A DNA stretch of 64,000 bases from NCBI RefSeq assembly GCF_006346315.1, contig NZ_VDMR01000001.1, forward strand, positions 744,001-808,000. Direction: 5' to 3'. A program made the translations under genes and the position numbers. The DNA comes from Nocardioides litoris (lineage in GTDB: Bacteria > Actinomycetota > Actinomycetes > Propionibacteriales > Nocardioidaceae). Below, piece by piece: positions 16,701 through 25,672 of this stretch. Every line of letters starts with the position of its first letter. Positions within the stretch are counted from its first letter, which is position 1. Below the pieces are notes generated by a model. The model worked only from the letters and a program-made list of their open reading frames with translations. It was not told the origin of the DNA and ran no database searches.

Positions 16701-17330
16701 GTGAACCACATCAACGACCACACGATGGGTGGGGCGGCCGGGCTCAACGTGCTCGACGACCACATCTACCAGCGGCTGCTGCGCGAGCGCATCGTGTTCC
16801 TCGGCTCCGAGGTGCGCGACCAGAACGCCAACGCGATCTGCGCCCAGCTCCTCCTGCTCTCCGCGGAGGACCCCGAGGCCGACATCTTCCTCCACATCAA
16901 CAGCCCCGGTGGCTCGGTCGACGCCGGCATGGCGATCTACGACACCATGAACTACATCCCCAACGACGTGGCCACGGTCGGCATGGGCCTGGCCGCCTCG
17001 ATGGGCCAGTTCCTGCTGTGCGCCGGCACCAAGGGCAAGCGCTACGCCCTGCCGCACGCGCGGATCATGATGCACCAGCCGTCCTCGGGCATGGGTGGCT
17101 CGGCCTCCGACATCAAGATCCAGGCCCAGCAGTCGCTGCACATCAAGAAGGTGCTGCTCGACCTCATCGCCGAGCACACCGGCCAGCCGGTCGAGCAGGT
17201 CGTGGCCGACGCCGACCGCGACCGCTGGTTCACCGCCGACCAGGCGCTGGAGTACGGCCTGGTCGACCAGGTCATCACGAGCGCCCGCGAGGCCGCTGAC
17301 GACGGCCGGCCCGCCCGGCAGAAGGACTGA
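16701..17330 (+). CDS. clpP1: ATP-dependent Clp protease proteolytic subunit ClpP1
   Basis: 209 residues from the GTG at 16701 (leaderless promoter spacing); ATG at 16695 would add two residues and longer starts back to 16617 are unlikely. Serine protease of the ClpP family: nucleophile Ser in [13 protein letters not shown], His in [10 protein letters not shown], and Asp in the DADRDRW region. The N-terminus [21 protein letters not shown] is typical. In actinobacteria ClpP1 and ClpP2 form a mixed tetradecamer that works with ClpX or ClpC1 to degrade proteins in the cytoplasm. The clpP2 start follows after 8 bases, so the two are co-translated. The trigger factor gene often found upstream in this phylum is not present here; an SRPBCC gene occupies the place. 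Confidence 0.95.
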   Translation: MNHINDHTMGGAAGLNVLDDHIYQRLLRERIVFLGSEVRDQNANAICAQLLLLSAEDPEADIFLHINSPGGSVDAGMAIYDTMNYIPNDVATVGMGLAASMGQFLLCAGTKGKRYALPHARIMMHQPSSGMGGSASDIKIQAQQSLHIKKVLLDLIAEHTGQPVEQVVADADRDRWFTADQALEYGLVDQVITSAREAADDGRPARQKD

Positions 17331-17338
17331 GGCACACC

Positions 17339-17944
<606 letters not shown>

Positions 17945-18012
17945 GTCCGTCCACGGTCCGCCGTGTCCGCCCCCCGACCGGGGGCGGCACGGGGTACCGT
18001 CGGGTGTTGGCT

Positions 18013-18028
18013 AGCCGGCCACCCGGCT
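18013..18028 (+). repeat. Short hairpin between clpP2 and clpX
   Basis: AGCCGG and CCGGCT form a perfect 6-bp stem with a 4-base loop, followed by a C-rich run rather than a T-tract. It may partially uncouple clpX expression from clpP1P2. A -10-like TACCGT lies just upstream at 17995-18000. Confidence 0.4.
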
Positions 18029-18079
18029 GCCCCCCCACCGTTCATCTCATGACCCGTTCCAGCTCTGGAGGACCCGCCC

Positions 18080-19372
18080 GTGGCACGCATCGGTGACGGA
18101 GGAGACCTGTTGAAGTGCTCCTTCTGCGGGAAGAGCCAGAAGCAGGTCAAGAAGCTCATCGCCGGCCCCGGGGTCTACATCTGCGACGAGTGCATCGACC
18201 TGTGCAACGAGATCATCGAGGAGGAGCTCAGCGAGGGCACCGAGGTCAGCCTCGACGAGCTGCCCAAGCCGCGCGAGATCTTCGAGTTCCTCAACTCCTA
18301 CGTGATCGGCCAGGAGCAGGCCAAGAAGTCGCTCGCCGTCGCGGTCTACAACCACTACAAGCGGGTCCAGGCGGGCCTGCAGCCCGGCTCGAGCGGCAGT
18401 GGCAAGCACAGCAAGGACGAGGTCGTCGAGGTCGCCAAGTCCAACATCCTCGTCATCGGCCCCACCGGCTGCGGCAAGACCTACCTGGCCCAGACCCTGG
18501 CCCGCATGCTCAACGTGCCGTTCGCCATCGCCGACGCCACCGCGCTCACCGAGGCGGGCTACGTCGGCGAGGACGTCGAGAACATCCTCCTCAAGCTGAT
18601 CCAGGCCGCCGACTACGACGTCAAGAAGGCCGAGACCGGCATCATCTACATCGACGAGATCGACAAGGTGGCCCGCAAGGCGGAGAACCCCTCGATCACG
18701 CGCGACGTCTCCGGTGAGGGCGTGCAGCAGGCGCTGCTGAAGATCATCGAGGGCACCACCGCCTCGGTGCCGCCGCAGGGCGGGCGCAAGCACCCGCACC
18801 AGGAGTTCATCCAGATCGACACCACCAACATCCTGTTCGTGGTAGGCGGCGCGTTCGCCGGCCTGGAGCACATCATCGAGCAGCGGGTCGGCAAGAAGAC
18901 CCTCGGCTTCACCGCCGAGGTGCGCGGTGCGGAGGAGAAGGCGCAGGACGACCTGCTCGCCCTCGTCCGCCCCGAGGACCTCACCAAGTTCGGCCTGATC
19001 CCCGAGTTCATCGGCCGCCTGCCCCTGATCGCGAGCGTGACCAAGCTCGACCAGGAGGCCCTGGTGCAGATCCTCACCGAGCCCCGCAACGCGCTGACCA
19101 AGCAGTACCGCAAGCTCTTCGAGCTCGACGGCGTCGACCTCGAGTTCAGCGACGACGCCATCAAGGCGATCGCCGACAAGGCCCTCGAGCGCGGCACCGG
19201 TGCCCGCGGCCTGCGCGCCATCATCGAGGAGGTCCTCCTCCACGTGATGTACGACGTCCCCTCGCGCGGCGACGTCGCCAAGGTCGTCGTCACCGGCGAC
19301 GTCGTCATGGGCGAGGCCGCCCCCGAGCTCGTCGTCCGCGAGCCCGAGGCCAAGAAGAAGAAGTCGGCCTAG
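18080..19372 (+). CDS. clpX: ATP-dependent Clp protease ATP-binding subunit ClpX
   Basis: 430 residues; GTG start with GGAGG 8-9 bases upstream. N-terminal C4 zinc finger ([10 protein letters not shown] and [10 protein letters not shown]) that binds substrates and adaptors, then the AAA+ core with Walker [16 protein letters not shown] near residue 130, Walker [14 protein letters not shown] near 190, an IGF-type ClpP-docking loop region around KKTLGF (the loop itself differs from the E. coli consensus), and sensor-2 [13 protein letters not shown]. The hexamer unfolds tagged or folded proteins and threads them into ClpP1P2. Third gene of the clp cluster; transcription ends at the strong palindromic terminator before valS. 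Confidence 0.97.
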   Translation: MARIGDGGDLLKCSFCGKSQKQVKKLIAGPGVYICDECIDLCNEIIEEELSEGTEVSLDELPKPREIFEFLNSYVIGQEQAKKSLAVAVYNHYKRVQAGLQPGSSGSGKHSKDEVVEVAKSNILVIGPTGCGKTYLAQTLARMLNVPFAIADATALTEAGYVGEDVENILLKLIQAADYDVKKAETGIIYIDEIDKVARKAENPSITRDVSGEGVQQALLKIIEGTTASVPPQGGRKHPHQEFIQIDTTNILFVVGGAFAGLEHIIEQRVGKKTLGFTAEVRGAEEKAQDDLLALVRPEDLTKFGLIPEFIGRLPLIASVTKLDQEALVQILTEPRNALTKQYRKLFELDGVDLEFSDDAIKAIADKALERGTGARGLRAIIEEVLLHVMYDVPSRGDVAKVVVTGDVVMGEAAPELVVREPEAKKKKSA

Positions 19373-19385
19373 CCGGCGCTGCTGC

Positions 19386-19431
19386 GGGGGCTTCGAGGCT
19401 CGTCGCCAGGGCTCCTCGCACCTCAGCCACC
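19386..19431. repeat. REP-like imperfect hairpin next to the clpX/valS terminator
   Basis: The sequence from GGCTTCGAGGCTCGTCGC to GCTCCTCGCACCTCAGCC is an imperfect inverted repeat around a short CAGG loop. From general familiarity it resembles dispersed palindromes in related genomes, which I cannot confirm here. No second copy is in this window. Confidence 0.45.
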
Positions 19432-19433
19432 TC

Positions 19434-19471
19434 CACGCTGACCCGTCGTGGATCCACGACGGGTCAGCGTG
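19434..19471. terminator. Perfect 38-bp palindrome, bidirectional terminator of clpX and valS
   Basis: The 19-base arm running from CACGCTGACCCG to the centre GGATCC is repeated exactly in reverse complement, centred between 19452 and 19453, with no unpaired base. It lies between convergent genes clpX and valS (stop at 19479), so it serves both directions. Confidence 0.88.
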
Positions 19472-19478
19472 TCGTTGC

Positions 19479-22094
19479 TCAGTCCGTGGGGGCGAGCTCG
19501 GCGGTGACCCGCAGGTCGCCGTCGGCGGGGGTGTAGACCAGGTCGCCGGTGATCCGGCCGACGGCGCGGAGATCGGCCTCGGCCCGGCGCACGGCGTCGA
19601 GGGTGGCCGCGGGGCCGGTGAGCTCGACGCGGGACAGGGCGGCCTTCATGCCGACTCCTGCCTTCGACTTGGTGCCGCGGATGCCCGAGAGGGCGGCCGC
19701 GACGGCGTCGACGAGCGAGGGGTCGGCCGCGGCGGCGGAGCCGAGCTCGGTCGGGGTCGGCCACGGGGACCGGTGGATCGAGCCCTCCTGCCACCACGAC
19801 CAGACCTCCTCGGTCACGTAGGGCAGGAACGGCGCCAGCAGCCGCAGCTGCACCTGCAGGGCGAGGGTCAGGGTGGCCCGGGCGGACTCGCGCGCGGTGG
19901 AGGCGTCCTCGGCGTACGCGCGCTCCTTGACCAGCTCGAGGTAGTCGTCGCAGAACTCCCAGAAGAACTTCTCGGTGACCTCGAGGGCGGTGGTGTAGTC
20001 GTAGGCCTCGAACGCCTCGGTGGCGCGGGTGACGACGCCGGCGAGGCGGCCGAGCAGGGCGCAGTCGACCGGCTCGGTGACCCGGACCGGGTCGAGGGCG
20101 GTCGCGCCGACGTTGCCGAGCACGAACTTGGAGGCGTTGAGGACCTTCATGGCCAGCCGGCGGCCGACCTTCATCTGCGACTCGTCGAACGGCGAGTCGA
20201 GGCCCGGGCGCGCGATGGCGGCGCGCCAGCGGACGGCGTCGGCGCCGAACTTCTCCAGGATCTCGGTCGGGACGACGACGTTGCCCTTGGACTTCGACAT
20301 CTTCTTGCGGTCGGGGTCGACGATGAAGCCCGAGATCAGGGCGTGCGACCACGGCGCGACGCCGTTCTCGAAGTGGGACCGCACGACCCGCGAGAACAGC
20401 CAGGTGCGGATGATGTCGTGGGCGTGGGTGCACAGGTCCATGGGGAAGACCCGGCCCCAGAGGTCCTCGTCGCCCAGCCAGCCGCCCGCGATGTGGGGCG
20501 TGAGGGACGACGTGGCCCAGGTGTCCATGACGTCGGGGTCGCCGATGAAGCCACCGGGCTTGCCGCGCTGGCCCTCGTCGTACCCGCGGGGGGCGTCGGT
20601 CGACGGGTCGACCGGCAGCTCGGCCTCGCTCGGCATGAGCGGGTGGGCGTAGTCGGGCTCGCCCTCGTCGTCGAGCGGGTACCACGCCGGGAACGGGATG
20701 CCGAAGAACCGCTGCCGCGAGATGAGCCAGTCGCCGTTGAGGCCGCCGACCCAGTTGTCGTAGCGGTGGTGCATGTGCGGCGGGTACCAGCGGACCTCGC
20801 GCCCGCGGTCGAGCATCTCGCTGCGCAGGCCGGCGTTGCGGCCGCCGTTGGTGAGGTACCACTGGCGGGTGGCCACGATCTCGAGCGGCTTGTCGCCCTT
20901 CTCGTAGAAGTTGGCCATCCGCTGGGTCGGCTTGGGCTCGCCGTCGAGGTCGCCGGACGCGCGGAGCTTCTCGACCATGGCCTCGCGGGCGGAGAACGTG
21001 GTCTTGCCCGCCAGGTCGGCGTACGCCGCCGCGGCGGTCTCGGAGGAGAGCCACTCGGGCGTCTCGCGGGTCAGTCGGCCGTCGCGGCCGATGACGGTGC
21101 GGACGGGCAGCGACAGCTCGCGCCACCAGGTGACGTCGGTCAGGTCGCCGAAGGTGCAGCACATGACCAGGCCGGAGCCCTTGTCCATCTCGGCCGCGGG
21201 GTGGGCCACGACCGGGACCTCGACGCCGAAGACGGGCGAGGTGGCGGTGGTGCCGAACAGCGGCTGGTAGCGCTCGTCGTCGGGGTGGGCGATGAGCGCG
21301 ACCACGCTGGCGATCAGCTCGGGCCGGGTGGTCTCGATGTAGAGGGGTTCGCCGGACGCGCCGTGGAAGGAGACCCGGTGGTAGGCGCCGGCGTACTCGC
21401 GGGCCTCGAGCTCGGCCTGGGCGACGGCGGTCTGGAAGGTGACGTCCCACAGGGTCGGCGCCTCCTGCAGGTAGGCCTCACCGCGGGCGAAGTTGCGCAG
21501 GAACGCGGTCTGGCTGACCTTCTGGGCGTGCTTGCCGATGGTCGTGTAGGTCTGCTTCCAGTCGACCGAGAGGCCGAGGGTGCGCCACAGCTCCTCGAAC
21601 TTCTGCTCGTCCTCGACGACCAGCTGGTTGCACAGCGCGATGAAGTTGGGCCGGCTGATCGGCACCTGCTTCTTGGCGTCGGGCTTCGCGGGCGGGGTGA
21701 AGTCGGGGTCGTAGGGCAGCGAGGGGTCACAGCGGACGCCGTAGTAGTTCTGCACCCGGCGCTCGGTGGGCAGGCCGTTGTCGTCCCAGCCCATCGGGTA
21801 GAAGACCGCCTTGCCGCGCATCCGCCAGAAGCGCGCGACGAGGTCGGTGTGGGTGTAGGAGAAGACGTGGCCCACGTGCAGGCTGCCGCTCACCGTGGGC
21901 GGCGGCGTGTCGATGGAGTAGACGTTGTCGCGGGGCTGGGTGCGGTCGAAGGCGTAGGTGTCGTCGGCCTTCCACCGCTCCGACCAGGTCGCCTCGAGGC
22001 CCTCGAGCTTGGGCTTGTCGGGTACGACGAGCGCGCGGTCGCCTGAGGGACCTGCGCTCGTCGTGTCCGGGGCCTGCTCGACTGTCTCGGTCAT
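19479..22094 (-). CDS. valS: Valyl-tRNA synthetase, archaeal-like type
   Basis: 871 residues from the ATG at 22094 (7 bases after a -10 hexamer); an upstream ATG at 22139 would add 15 residues. Class I synthetase of the Ile/Leu/Val group: HIGH motif as [13 protein letters not shown] near residue 65, KMSKS loop as [13 protein letters not shown] near 590. The sequence [18 protein letters not shown] replaces the GTDHAGIATQ region of ordinary bacterial ValS, and the long C-terminal coiled coil is absent; the tail is a short alpha/beta segment ([19 protein letters not shown]). These mark the archaeal-like ValS branch found in some bacteria. It charges tRNA-Val and edits mischarged Thr via the inserted editing domain. 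Transcribed alone, convergent to clpX. Confidence 0.94.
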   Translation of the reverse strand: MTETVEQAPDTTSAGPSGDRALVVPDKPKLEGLEATWSERWKADDTYAFDRTQPRDNVYSIDTPPPTVSGSLHVGHVFSYTHTDLVARFWRMRGKAVFYPMGWDDNGLPTERRVQNYYGVRCDPSLPYDPDFTPPAKPDAKKQVPISRPNFIALCNQLVVEDEQKFEELWRTLGLSVDWKQTYTTIGKHAQKVSQTAFLRNFARGEAYLQEAPTLWDVTFQTAVAQAELEAREYAGAYHRVSFHGASGEPLYIETTRPELIASVVALIAHPDDERYQPLFGTTATSPVFGVEVPVVAHPAAEMDKGSGLVMCCTFGDLTDVTWWRELSLPVRTVIGRDGRLTRETPEWLSSETAAAAYADLAGKTTFSAREAMVEKLRASGDLDGEPKPTQRMANFYEKGDKPLEIVATRQWYLTNGGRNAGLRSEMLDRGREVRWYPPHMHHRYDNWVGGLNGDWLISRQRFFGIPFPAWYPLDDEGEPDYAHPLMPSEAELPVDPSTDAPRGYDEGQRGKPGGFIGDPDVMDTWATSSLTPHIAGGWLGDEDLWGRVFPMDLCTHAHDIIRTWLFSRVVRSHFENGVAPWSHALISGFIVDPDRKKMSKSKGNVVVPTEILEKFGADAVRWRAAIARPGLDSPFDESQMKVGRRLAMKVLNASKFVLGNVGATALDPVRVTEPVDCALLGRLAGVVTRATEAFEAYDYTTALEVTEKFFWEFCDDYLELVKERAYAEDASTARESARATLTLALQVQLRLLAPFLPYVTEEVWSWWQEGSIHRSPWPTPTELGSAAAADPSLVDAVAAALSGIRGTKSKAGVGMKAALSRVELTGPAATLDAVRRAEADLRAVGRITGDLVYTPADGDLRVTAELAPTD

Positions 22095-22101
22095 GGCTCC
22101 A

Positions 22102-22107
22102 AGCCTA
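22102..22107 (-). promoter_or_regulatory. -10 hexamer TAGGCT of valS
   Basis: On the minus strand TAGGCT is followed by 7 bases and then the ATG at 22094, predicting a leaderless valS transcript. No T-box leader is present in this short gap. Confidence 0.6.
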
Positions 22108-22148
22108 TGGCCGGGCGCGCCGGGACGACGCACCGGCAACGCCGCAGG

Positions 22149-22517
22149 TCAGCGGCGCTGCACCACGACCTCGGCTCCGCGGCGCACGGCGCGGGCGACC
22201 CGGAGGCGGAGCAGCTTGCTGTAGCCGAGGACGAGCTGGGTGTAGCCGGGGGTGCGGCCGTGGTAGCCCAGGAACCCCCGCGGCCCCTCGACCATCGCGC
22301 CCGTGGTGACGTCGTAGCGGGCCTGGTGCCAGGGGCAGACCAGGCACCCGTCGGCGTCGACGTGCCCGTCGGAGAGGTCGCCCAGCTGGTGGCGGCAGCG
22401 GCGGGAGACCGCGAACAGTTCACCGTCGCGGTTGCCCACCGCCCACCGGCCGGCGCGGGTGACGGCGCCGGGCGGGAGGTCGGTCGCGGGGACGGCGGGG
22501 TCGGTGCTCTCGGCCAT
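22149..22517 (-). CDS. Small Rieske [2Fe-2S] ferredoxin-like protein
   Basis: 122 residues, ATG start. A Rieske centre is visible as CRHQLGDLSDG then CLVCPWHQARYDVTTGAMVE (Cys-x-His and Cys-x2-His about 18 residues apart), which binds a two-iron cluster through two Cys and two His. Such stand-alone proteins pass single electrons to oxygenases or other redox enzymes. The C-terminal part (YSKLLRLRVARAVRRG) is basic. No partner oxygenase is nearby; it lies 35 bases downstream of the probable anti-sigma gene and may be read through from it. Function in vivo is unknown. Confidence 0.88.
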   Translation of the reverse strand: MAESTDPAVPATDLPPGAVTRAGRWAVGNRDGELFAVSRRCRHQLGDLSDGHVDADGCLVCPWHQARYDVTTGAMVEGPRGFLGYHGRTPGYTQLVLGYSKLLRLRVARAVRRGAEVVVQRR

Positions 22518-22552
22518 GCCGCCCGGTGCCCAGCCGGGTGCCGGTCAGGCGG

Positions 22553-23203
22553 TCAGCCGGTGACGGCCTGGCCGACCAGGGCGAGGGTCGCACCCACGTC
22601 GACCGGCGTGCCGTCGACGGTGACCGAGGAGCAGGCCTGCGAACCGGAGCCGACCGAGACGGTCGAGCCGTCGGGGTAGCCGGCGACGAGGATCCACGGC
22701 TCGAGCGCGAGCGTCGTGAAGGCGCACTCCGGGTCGGACCCGGTGTACGCCGGCTGCGCGGCGACCTCGTCGAGCAGGGCGTCGACGCCGTCGGTCAGCG
22801 GCTCGGTCGGCAGCCGGAACTGCTGCGTCGTGGCGGTCGGGGCGCCGGCATCGGACCGCCCCGGGCACAGCCGCAGCGACGTGGCGCCGACCGGGAACTC
22901 GGCCTCGGTCGGCACCTCCGTGTAGACGGGTGCGGGGTCGGGGCACGCCACGGGGGCGGCGGGCGCGGGCGGGTCCTGGGCGACGGGCGCCGGGCCGTCG
23001 TCGGAGCCGCCGAGCACGGCCCACCCGACCCCGCCGGCCACCACCGCGAGCACGGCCGCGGCGGCGAGCCCCTGCCGTCGTCGTACGACGCGGGCGCGGT
23101 GGGTCACCGCGGCGACCCGCTCCGCGGGCGCGAGGTCGGGTCGGGCGGGGGCGGTGCGCTGCAGCAGGTCCTTGACCTGGTCGGTCTCGCGGTCGTCGGT
23201 CAC
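22553..23203 (-). CDS. Single-pass membrane protein, probable anti-sigma partner of the SigE-family factor
   Basis: 216 residues; the GTG at 23203 overlaps the sigma factor stop by 4 bases, indicating translational coupling. The N-terminal ~45 residues are polar and cytoplasmic (TDQVKDLLQRTAPARPDLAP), followed by one membrane segment (GLAAAAVLAVVAGGVGWAVL), a Pro/Ala linker (PAPVAQDPPAPAAPVACPDP) and an exported domain with four Cys. The layout and coupling are those of anti-sigma factors of SigE-family operons, but no zinc anti-sigma HxxxCxxC motif is visible, so the assignment rests on context. Confidence 0.75.
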   Translation of the reverse strand: MTDDRETDQVKDLLQRTAPARPDLAPAERVAAVTHRARVVRRRQGLAAAAVLAVVAGGVGWAVLGGSDDGPAPVAQDPPAPAAPVACPDPAPVYTEVPTEAEFPVGATSLRLCPGRSDAGAPTATTQQFRLPTEPLTDGVDALLDEVAAQPAYTGSDPECAFTTLALEPWILVAGYPDGSTVSVGSGSQACSSVTVDGTPVDVGATLALVGQAVTG

Positions 23204-23748
23204 GACGGCTCCTCCTCGGTGGCGGGGTGGTCGTGGTCGGTCAGGGCGGGGGAGGAGCGCAGGGCGGCGAGGGCGCGCGAGGCCTGGCTCTTGACGGTGC
23301 CGCGGCTGACGCCCAGCACGTCGGCGGTCTGCTGCTCGGTGAGGTCGTCGAAGTAGCGCAGCACCAGCACGGCCCGCTGGCCGCGGCTGAGGCCGGCGAG
23401 GGCGGTGAGCACGTCGCGGCGCACGTCGACCGCACCGGGCCCGTCGCGGCCGGTGGTCGGCCGCTCGGGCAGCTCGCCGGTGGGCACCTCGCCGCGCCAG
23501 CGCCGCCGCCACCAGTCGGTGTAGGTGGTCACCAGTGCGCGTCGTACGTAGGCCTCGGCCGGCTCGACGCCGCCCGTGAGCCGGTCCCACCGGCGCCAGG
23601 TCTTGACCAGCGCCACCTGCAGCAGGTCCTCGGCCTTGTGCCGGTCACCGGTCAGCAGGAAGGCGCTGCGCCACAGCGCGGTCGACCGCGCGGCCACGAA
23701 GTCGTCGAACGTGGTCCCGGCGGCGGATCGGTCGGTCATCGTCTCCAC
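23200..23748 (-). CDS. SigE-family ECF RNA polymerase sigma factor
   Basis: 182 residues from a GTG with GGAGGGG upstream; an ATG three codons downstream is possible. Region 2 is FDDFVAARSTALWRSAFLLTGD and HKAEDLLQVALVKTWRRWDR; region 4 is LSRGQRAVLVLRYFDDLTEQ with the helix-turn-helix VLGVSRGTVKSQASRALAAL. Matches the actinobacterial SigE family of stress-responsive group IV factors. Coupled to the putative membrane anti-sigma, so it probably answers an envelope signal. A candidate self-promoter with AAC and CGTC motifs 18 bases apart lies in the gap upstream. Confidence 0.92.
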   Translation of the reverse strand: METMTDRSAAGTTFDDFVAARSTALWRSAFLLTGDRHKAEDLLQVALVKTWRRWDRLTGGVEPAEAYVRRALVTTYTDWWRRRWRGEVPTGELPERPTTGRDGPGAVDVRRDVLTALAGLSRGQRAVLVLRYFDDLTEQQTADVLGVSRGTVKSQASRALAALRSSPALTDHDHPATEEEPS

Positions 23749-23772
23749 ACTCGCTCACCCCTCCACCCCCAC

Positions 23773-23797
23773 GACGAGGCGGCGGCCGCGGATGGTT
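23773..23797 (-). promoter_or_regulatory. Candidate ECF-type autoregulatory promoter
   Basis: On the minus strand AAC (23795-23797) and CGTC (23773-23776) are separated by 18 bases, the typical spacing of ECF sigma promoters, 25 bases upstream of the sigma gene start. Both motifs are short, so chance occurrence is possible. Confidence 0.3.
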
Positions 23798-23816
23798 GTC
23801 ACCGCGCGTCGCTCCC

Positions 23817-23822
23817 TAGACT
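23817..23822 (+). promoter_or_regulatory. -10 hexamer TAGACT of folC
   Basis: TAGACT lies 9 bases before the folC ATG, with TTGTCA at 23796-23801 as a possible -35 (spacing 15). A GGAGG sequence immediately precedes the ATG, so the transcript would have a very short leader. Confidence 0.5.
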
Positions 23823-23831
23823 CGGAGGGCC

Positions 23832-25208
23832 ATGACCGAGACCCCCGACGCGCCCCGACTCGCCCAGACCTACGACGAGGTCGAGGACGCGCTGCTCTCG
23901 CGCTGGCCCGAGACCCGGCTCGAGCCCTCGCTCGACCGCATCCAGGCCTTCTGCGAGCTGCTGGGCGACCCGCAGCGCACCTTCCGCTCGATCCACCTCA
24001 CCGGCACCAACGGCAAGACGTCGACCGCGCGGATGATCGACGCGCTGCTGCGGTCGCTCGAGCTGCGCACCGGCCGGTTCACCTCCCCGCACGTGCAGCG
24101 GATGACCGAGCGCATCAGCATCGACGGCGAGCCGATGGACGACGAGGCCTTCGTGCGCGCGTTCAACGACGTCGCGCCCTACACCCACCTCGTCGACGCC
24201 GACCAGCCCCACCCGCTGAGCTTCTTCGAGACGGTCGTCGGCATGGCGTACGCCGCCTTCGCCGACGCCCCGGTCGACGTGGCCGTGGTCGAGGTCGGCA
24301 TGGGCGGCAGCTGGGACGCCACCAACGTCATCGACGCCGACGTCGCGGTGCTGCTGCCGATCGCGGTCGACCACGCCCGCTACCTCGGCGAGACGCCGGC
24401 GCAGGTCGCCCGGGAGAAGGTCGGCATCATCAAGCCCGGCGCCACCGTCGTCGTGGCCCAGCAGGAGCCCGACGTGGCCGCGGTCATCGTCGAGCGGGCC
24501 GTCGAGGTCGGCGCCACCATCGCCCGGGAGGGCCTCGAGCTCGGCGTGGTCGCGCGCAGCCCCGCCGTCGGCGGCCAGCTGGTCTCGCTGCAGGGCCTGC
24601 GCGCCCGCTACGACGACCTGTTCCTGCCGCTCTTCGGGGCCCACCAGGCCCAGAACGCCGCCCTCGCGCTCGCCGCCGTCGAGGCCTTCGTGGGCGAGCT
24701 GCCGCTGGGCGACGAGGTCGTGCGCGAGGCGTTCGCCGCGGTCACCTCGCCCGGGCGGCTCGAGATCGTGCGCCGCAGCCCCACCATCGTGCTCGACGCC
24801 GCCCACAACCCGCACGGCGCCGAGGCCACGGCCGCGGCGCTCGAGGACTCCTTCCAGCTCGACCCCGTCGTGGGCGTCATCGGGGTCATGGGCGACAAGG
24901 ACGCCGAGGGCCTGCTCGTCGCCTTCGAGCCCCACCTCGCCCACGTGGTGGTCACCCAGAGCTCCTCCGGCCGCGCCACCCCCGCGGCCGAGCTGGCGCG
25001 GGTCGCGGTCGAGGTCTTCGGCGAGGACCGGGTCACCGTCGAGCCCCGCCTGGCCGACGCCATCGACACCGCCGCCGCGCTCGCCGAGGCCGGCGAGGCG
25101 CTCGCCGGCAGCTCGCTGAGCTCCGGCGCCGTGCTCGTCACCGGCTCGGTCGTCACCGTCGGCGAGGCCCGCTCGCTGCTCGTCCGCCCCGGGGAGGCCG
25201 CCGGATGA
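23832..25208 (+). CDS. folC: Bifunctional dihydrofolate synthase / folylpolyglutamate synthase
   Basis: 458 residues. Mur-ligase-type ATP-binding P-loop HLTGTNGKTSTARMIDALL near residue 55, folate-binding region FTSPHVQRMTERISIDGEP, central VAVVEVGMGGSWDATNVI and C-terminal domain signature IVLDAAHNPHGAEATAAALE. It adds Glu to dihydropteroate to make dihydrofolate and then extends the polyglutamate tail on folates in the cytoplasm. The start is the ATG preceded by GGAGG. The stop overlaps the DUF4233 gene by ATGA. The valS-folC-DUF4233-ndk order is conserved in actinobacteria, though here three extra genes separate valS and folC. Confidence 0.95.
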   Translation: MTETPDAPRLAQTYDEVEDALLSRWPETRLEPSLDRIQAFCELLGDPQRTFRSIHLTGTNGKTSTARMIDALLRSLELRTGRFTSPHVQRMTERISIDGEPMDDEAFVRAFNDVAPYTHLVDADQPHPLSFFETVVGMAYAAFADAPVDVAVVEVGMGGSWDATNVIDADVAVLLPIAVDHARYLGETPAQVAREKVGIIKPGATVVVAQQEPDVAAVIVERAVEVGATIAREGLELGVVARSPAVGGQLVSLQGLRARYDDLFLPLFGAHQAQNAALALAAVEAFVGELPLGDEVVREAFAAVTSPGRLEIVRRSPTIVLDAAHNPHGAEATAAALEDSFQLDPVVGVIGVMGDKDAEGLLVAFEPHLAHVVVTQSSSGRATPAAELARVAVEVFGEDRVTVEPRLADAIDTAAALAEAGEALAGSSLSSGAVLVTGSVVTVGEARSLLVRPGEAAG

Positions 25209-25648
25209 GCGGCACCGCACCCGACCCGACCGCGTCCGGCCCCGGCCGGCCCGACCGGCCCGACCCCGACGAGCGCGAGCGCCAGAAGTCGCCGCGCCGC
25301 GGCATGTGCGCGGCCGTGCTCACCCTCGAGGCCATCACGCTGGCCCTGTCGACCCCGGTCATGATCGCCGTCGCCGACATCCGCCCCGCCGTCGCGCTGC
25401 CGGCGGGGCTCGGCGTCGCCCTGGTCTGCCTGCTCGCGGCCGGGACGCTCCGCTCCGAGCGCGGGTACGCCGTGGGCTGGGCCGTGCAGGTCGCGGCCGT
25501 CGCGCTGGGGTTCCTGGTCACCACGATGTTCTTCCTCGGCGCGATCTTCGCGCTGCTGTGGGGCACCGCCGACCGGCTCGGCCGCAGGATCGAGCGCGAG
25601 CGCGCCGAGGCCTTCGCCCGGTACGACGCCGAGCGCGGCGAGGCCTGA
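25205..25648 (+). CDS. DUF4233 membrane protein
   Basis: 147 residues, ATG overlapping the folC stop. A polar, Pro/Asp/Arg-rich N-terminus (about 40 residues) is followed by four hydrophobic segments (AVLTLEAITLALSTPVMIAV, VALPAGLGVALVCLLAAGTL, GWAVQVAAVALGFLVTTMFF, GAIFALLWGTADRLG) and an Arg/Glu-rich C-terminus. DUF4233 is the standard folC neighbour in actinobacteria; its function is unknown. Translational coupling suggests a constant stoichiometric link to folate polyglutamation or simply a conserved operon. Confidence 0.9.
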   Translation: MSGTAPDPTASGPGRPDRPDPDERERQKSPRRGMCAAVLTLEAITLALSTPVMIAVADIRPAVALPAGLGVALVCLLAAGTLRSERGYAVGWAVQVAAVALGFLVTTMFFLGAIFALLWGTADRLGRRIERERAEAFARYDAERGEA

Positions 25649-25672
25649 GCCGCCGGTCCGCGCCGACGCCGG

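Noticed and set aside
19373..19478. A T-box or other riboswitch controlling valS
   Set aside because: The structured element lies downstream of valS, not upstream. The upstream gap is only about 50 bases with a leaderless-type promoter.
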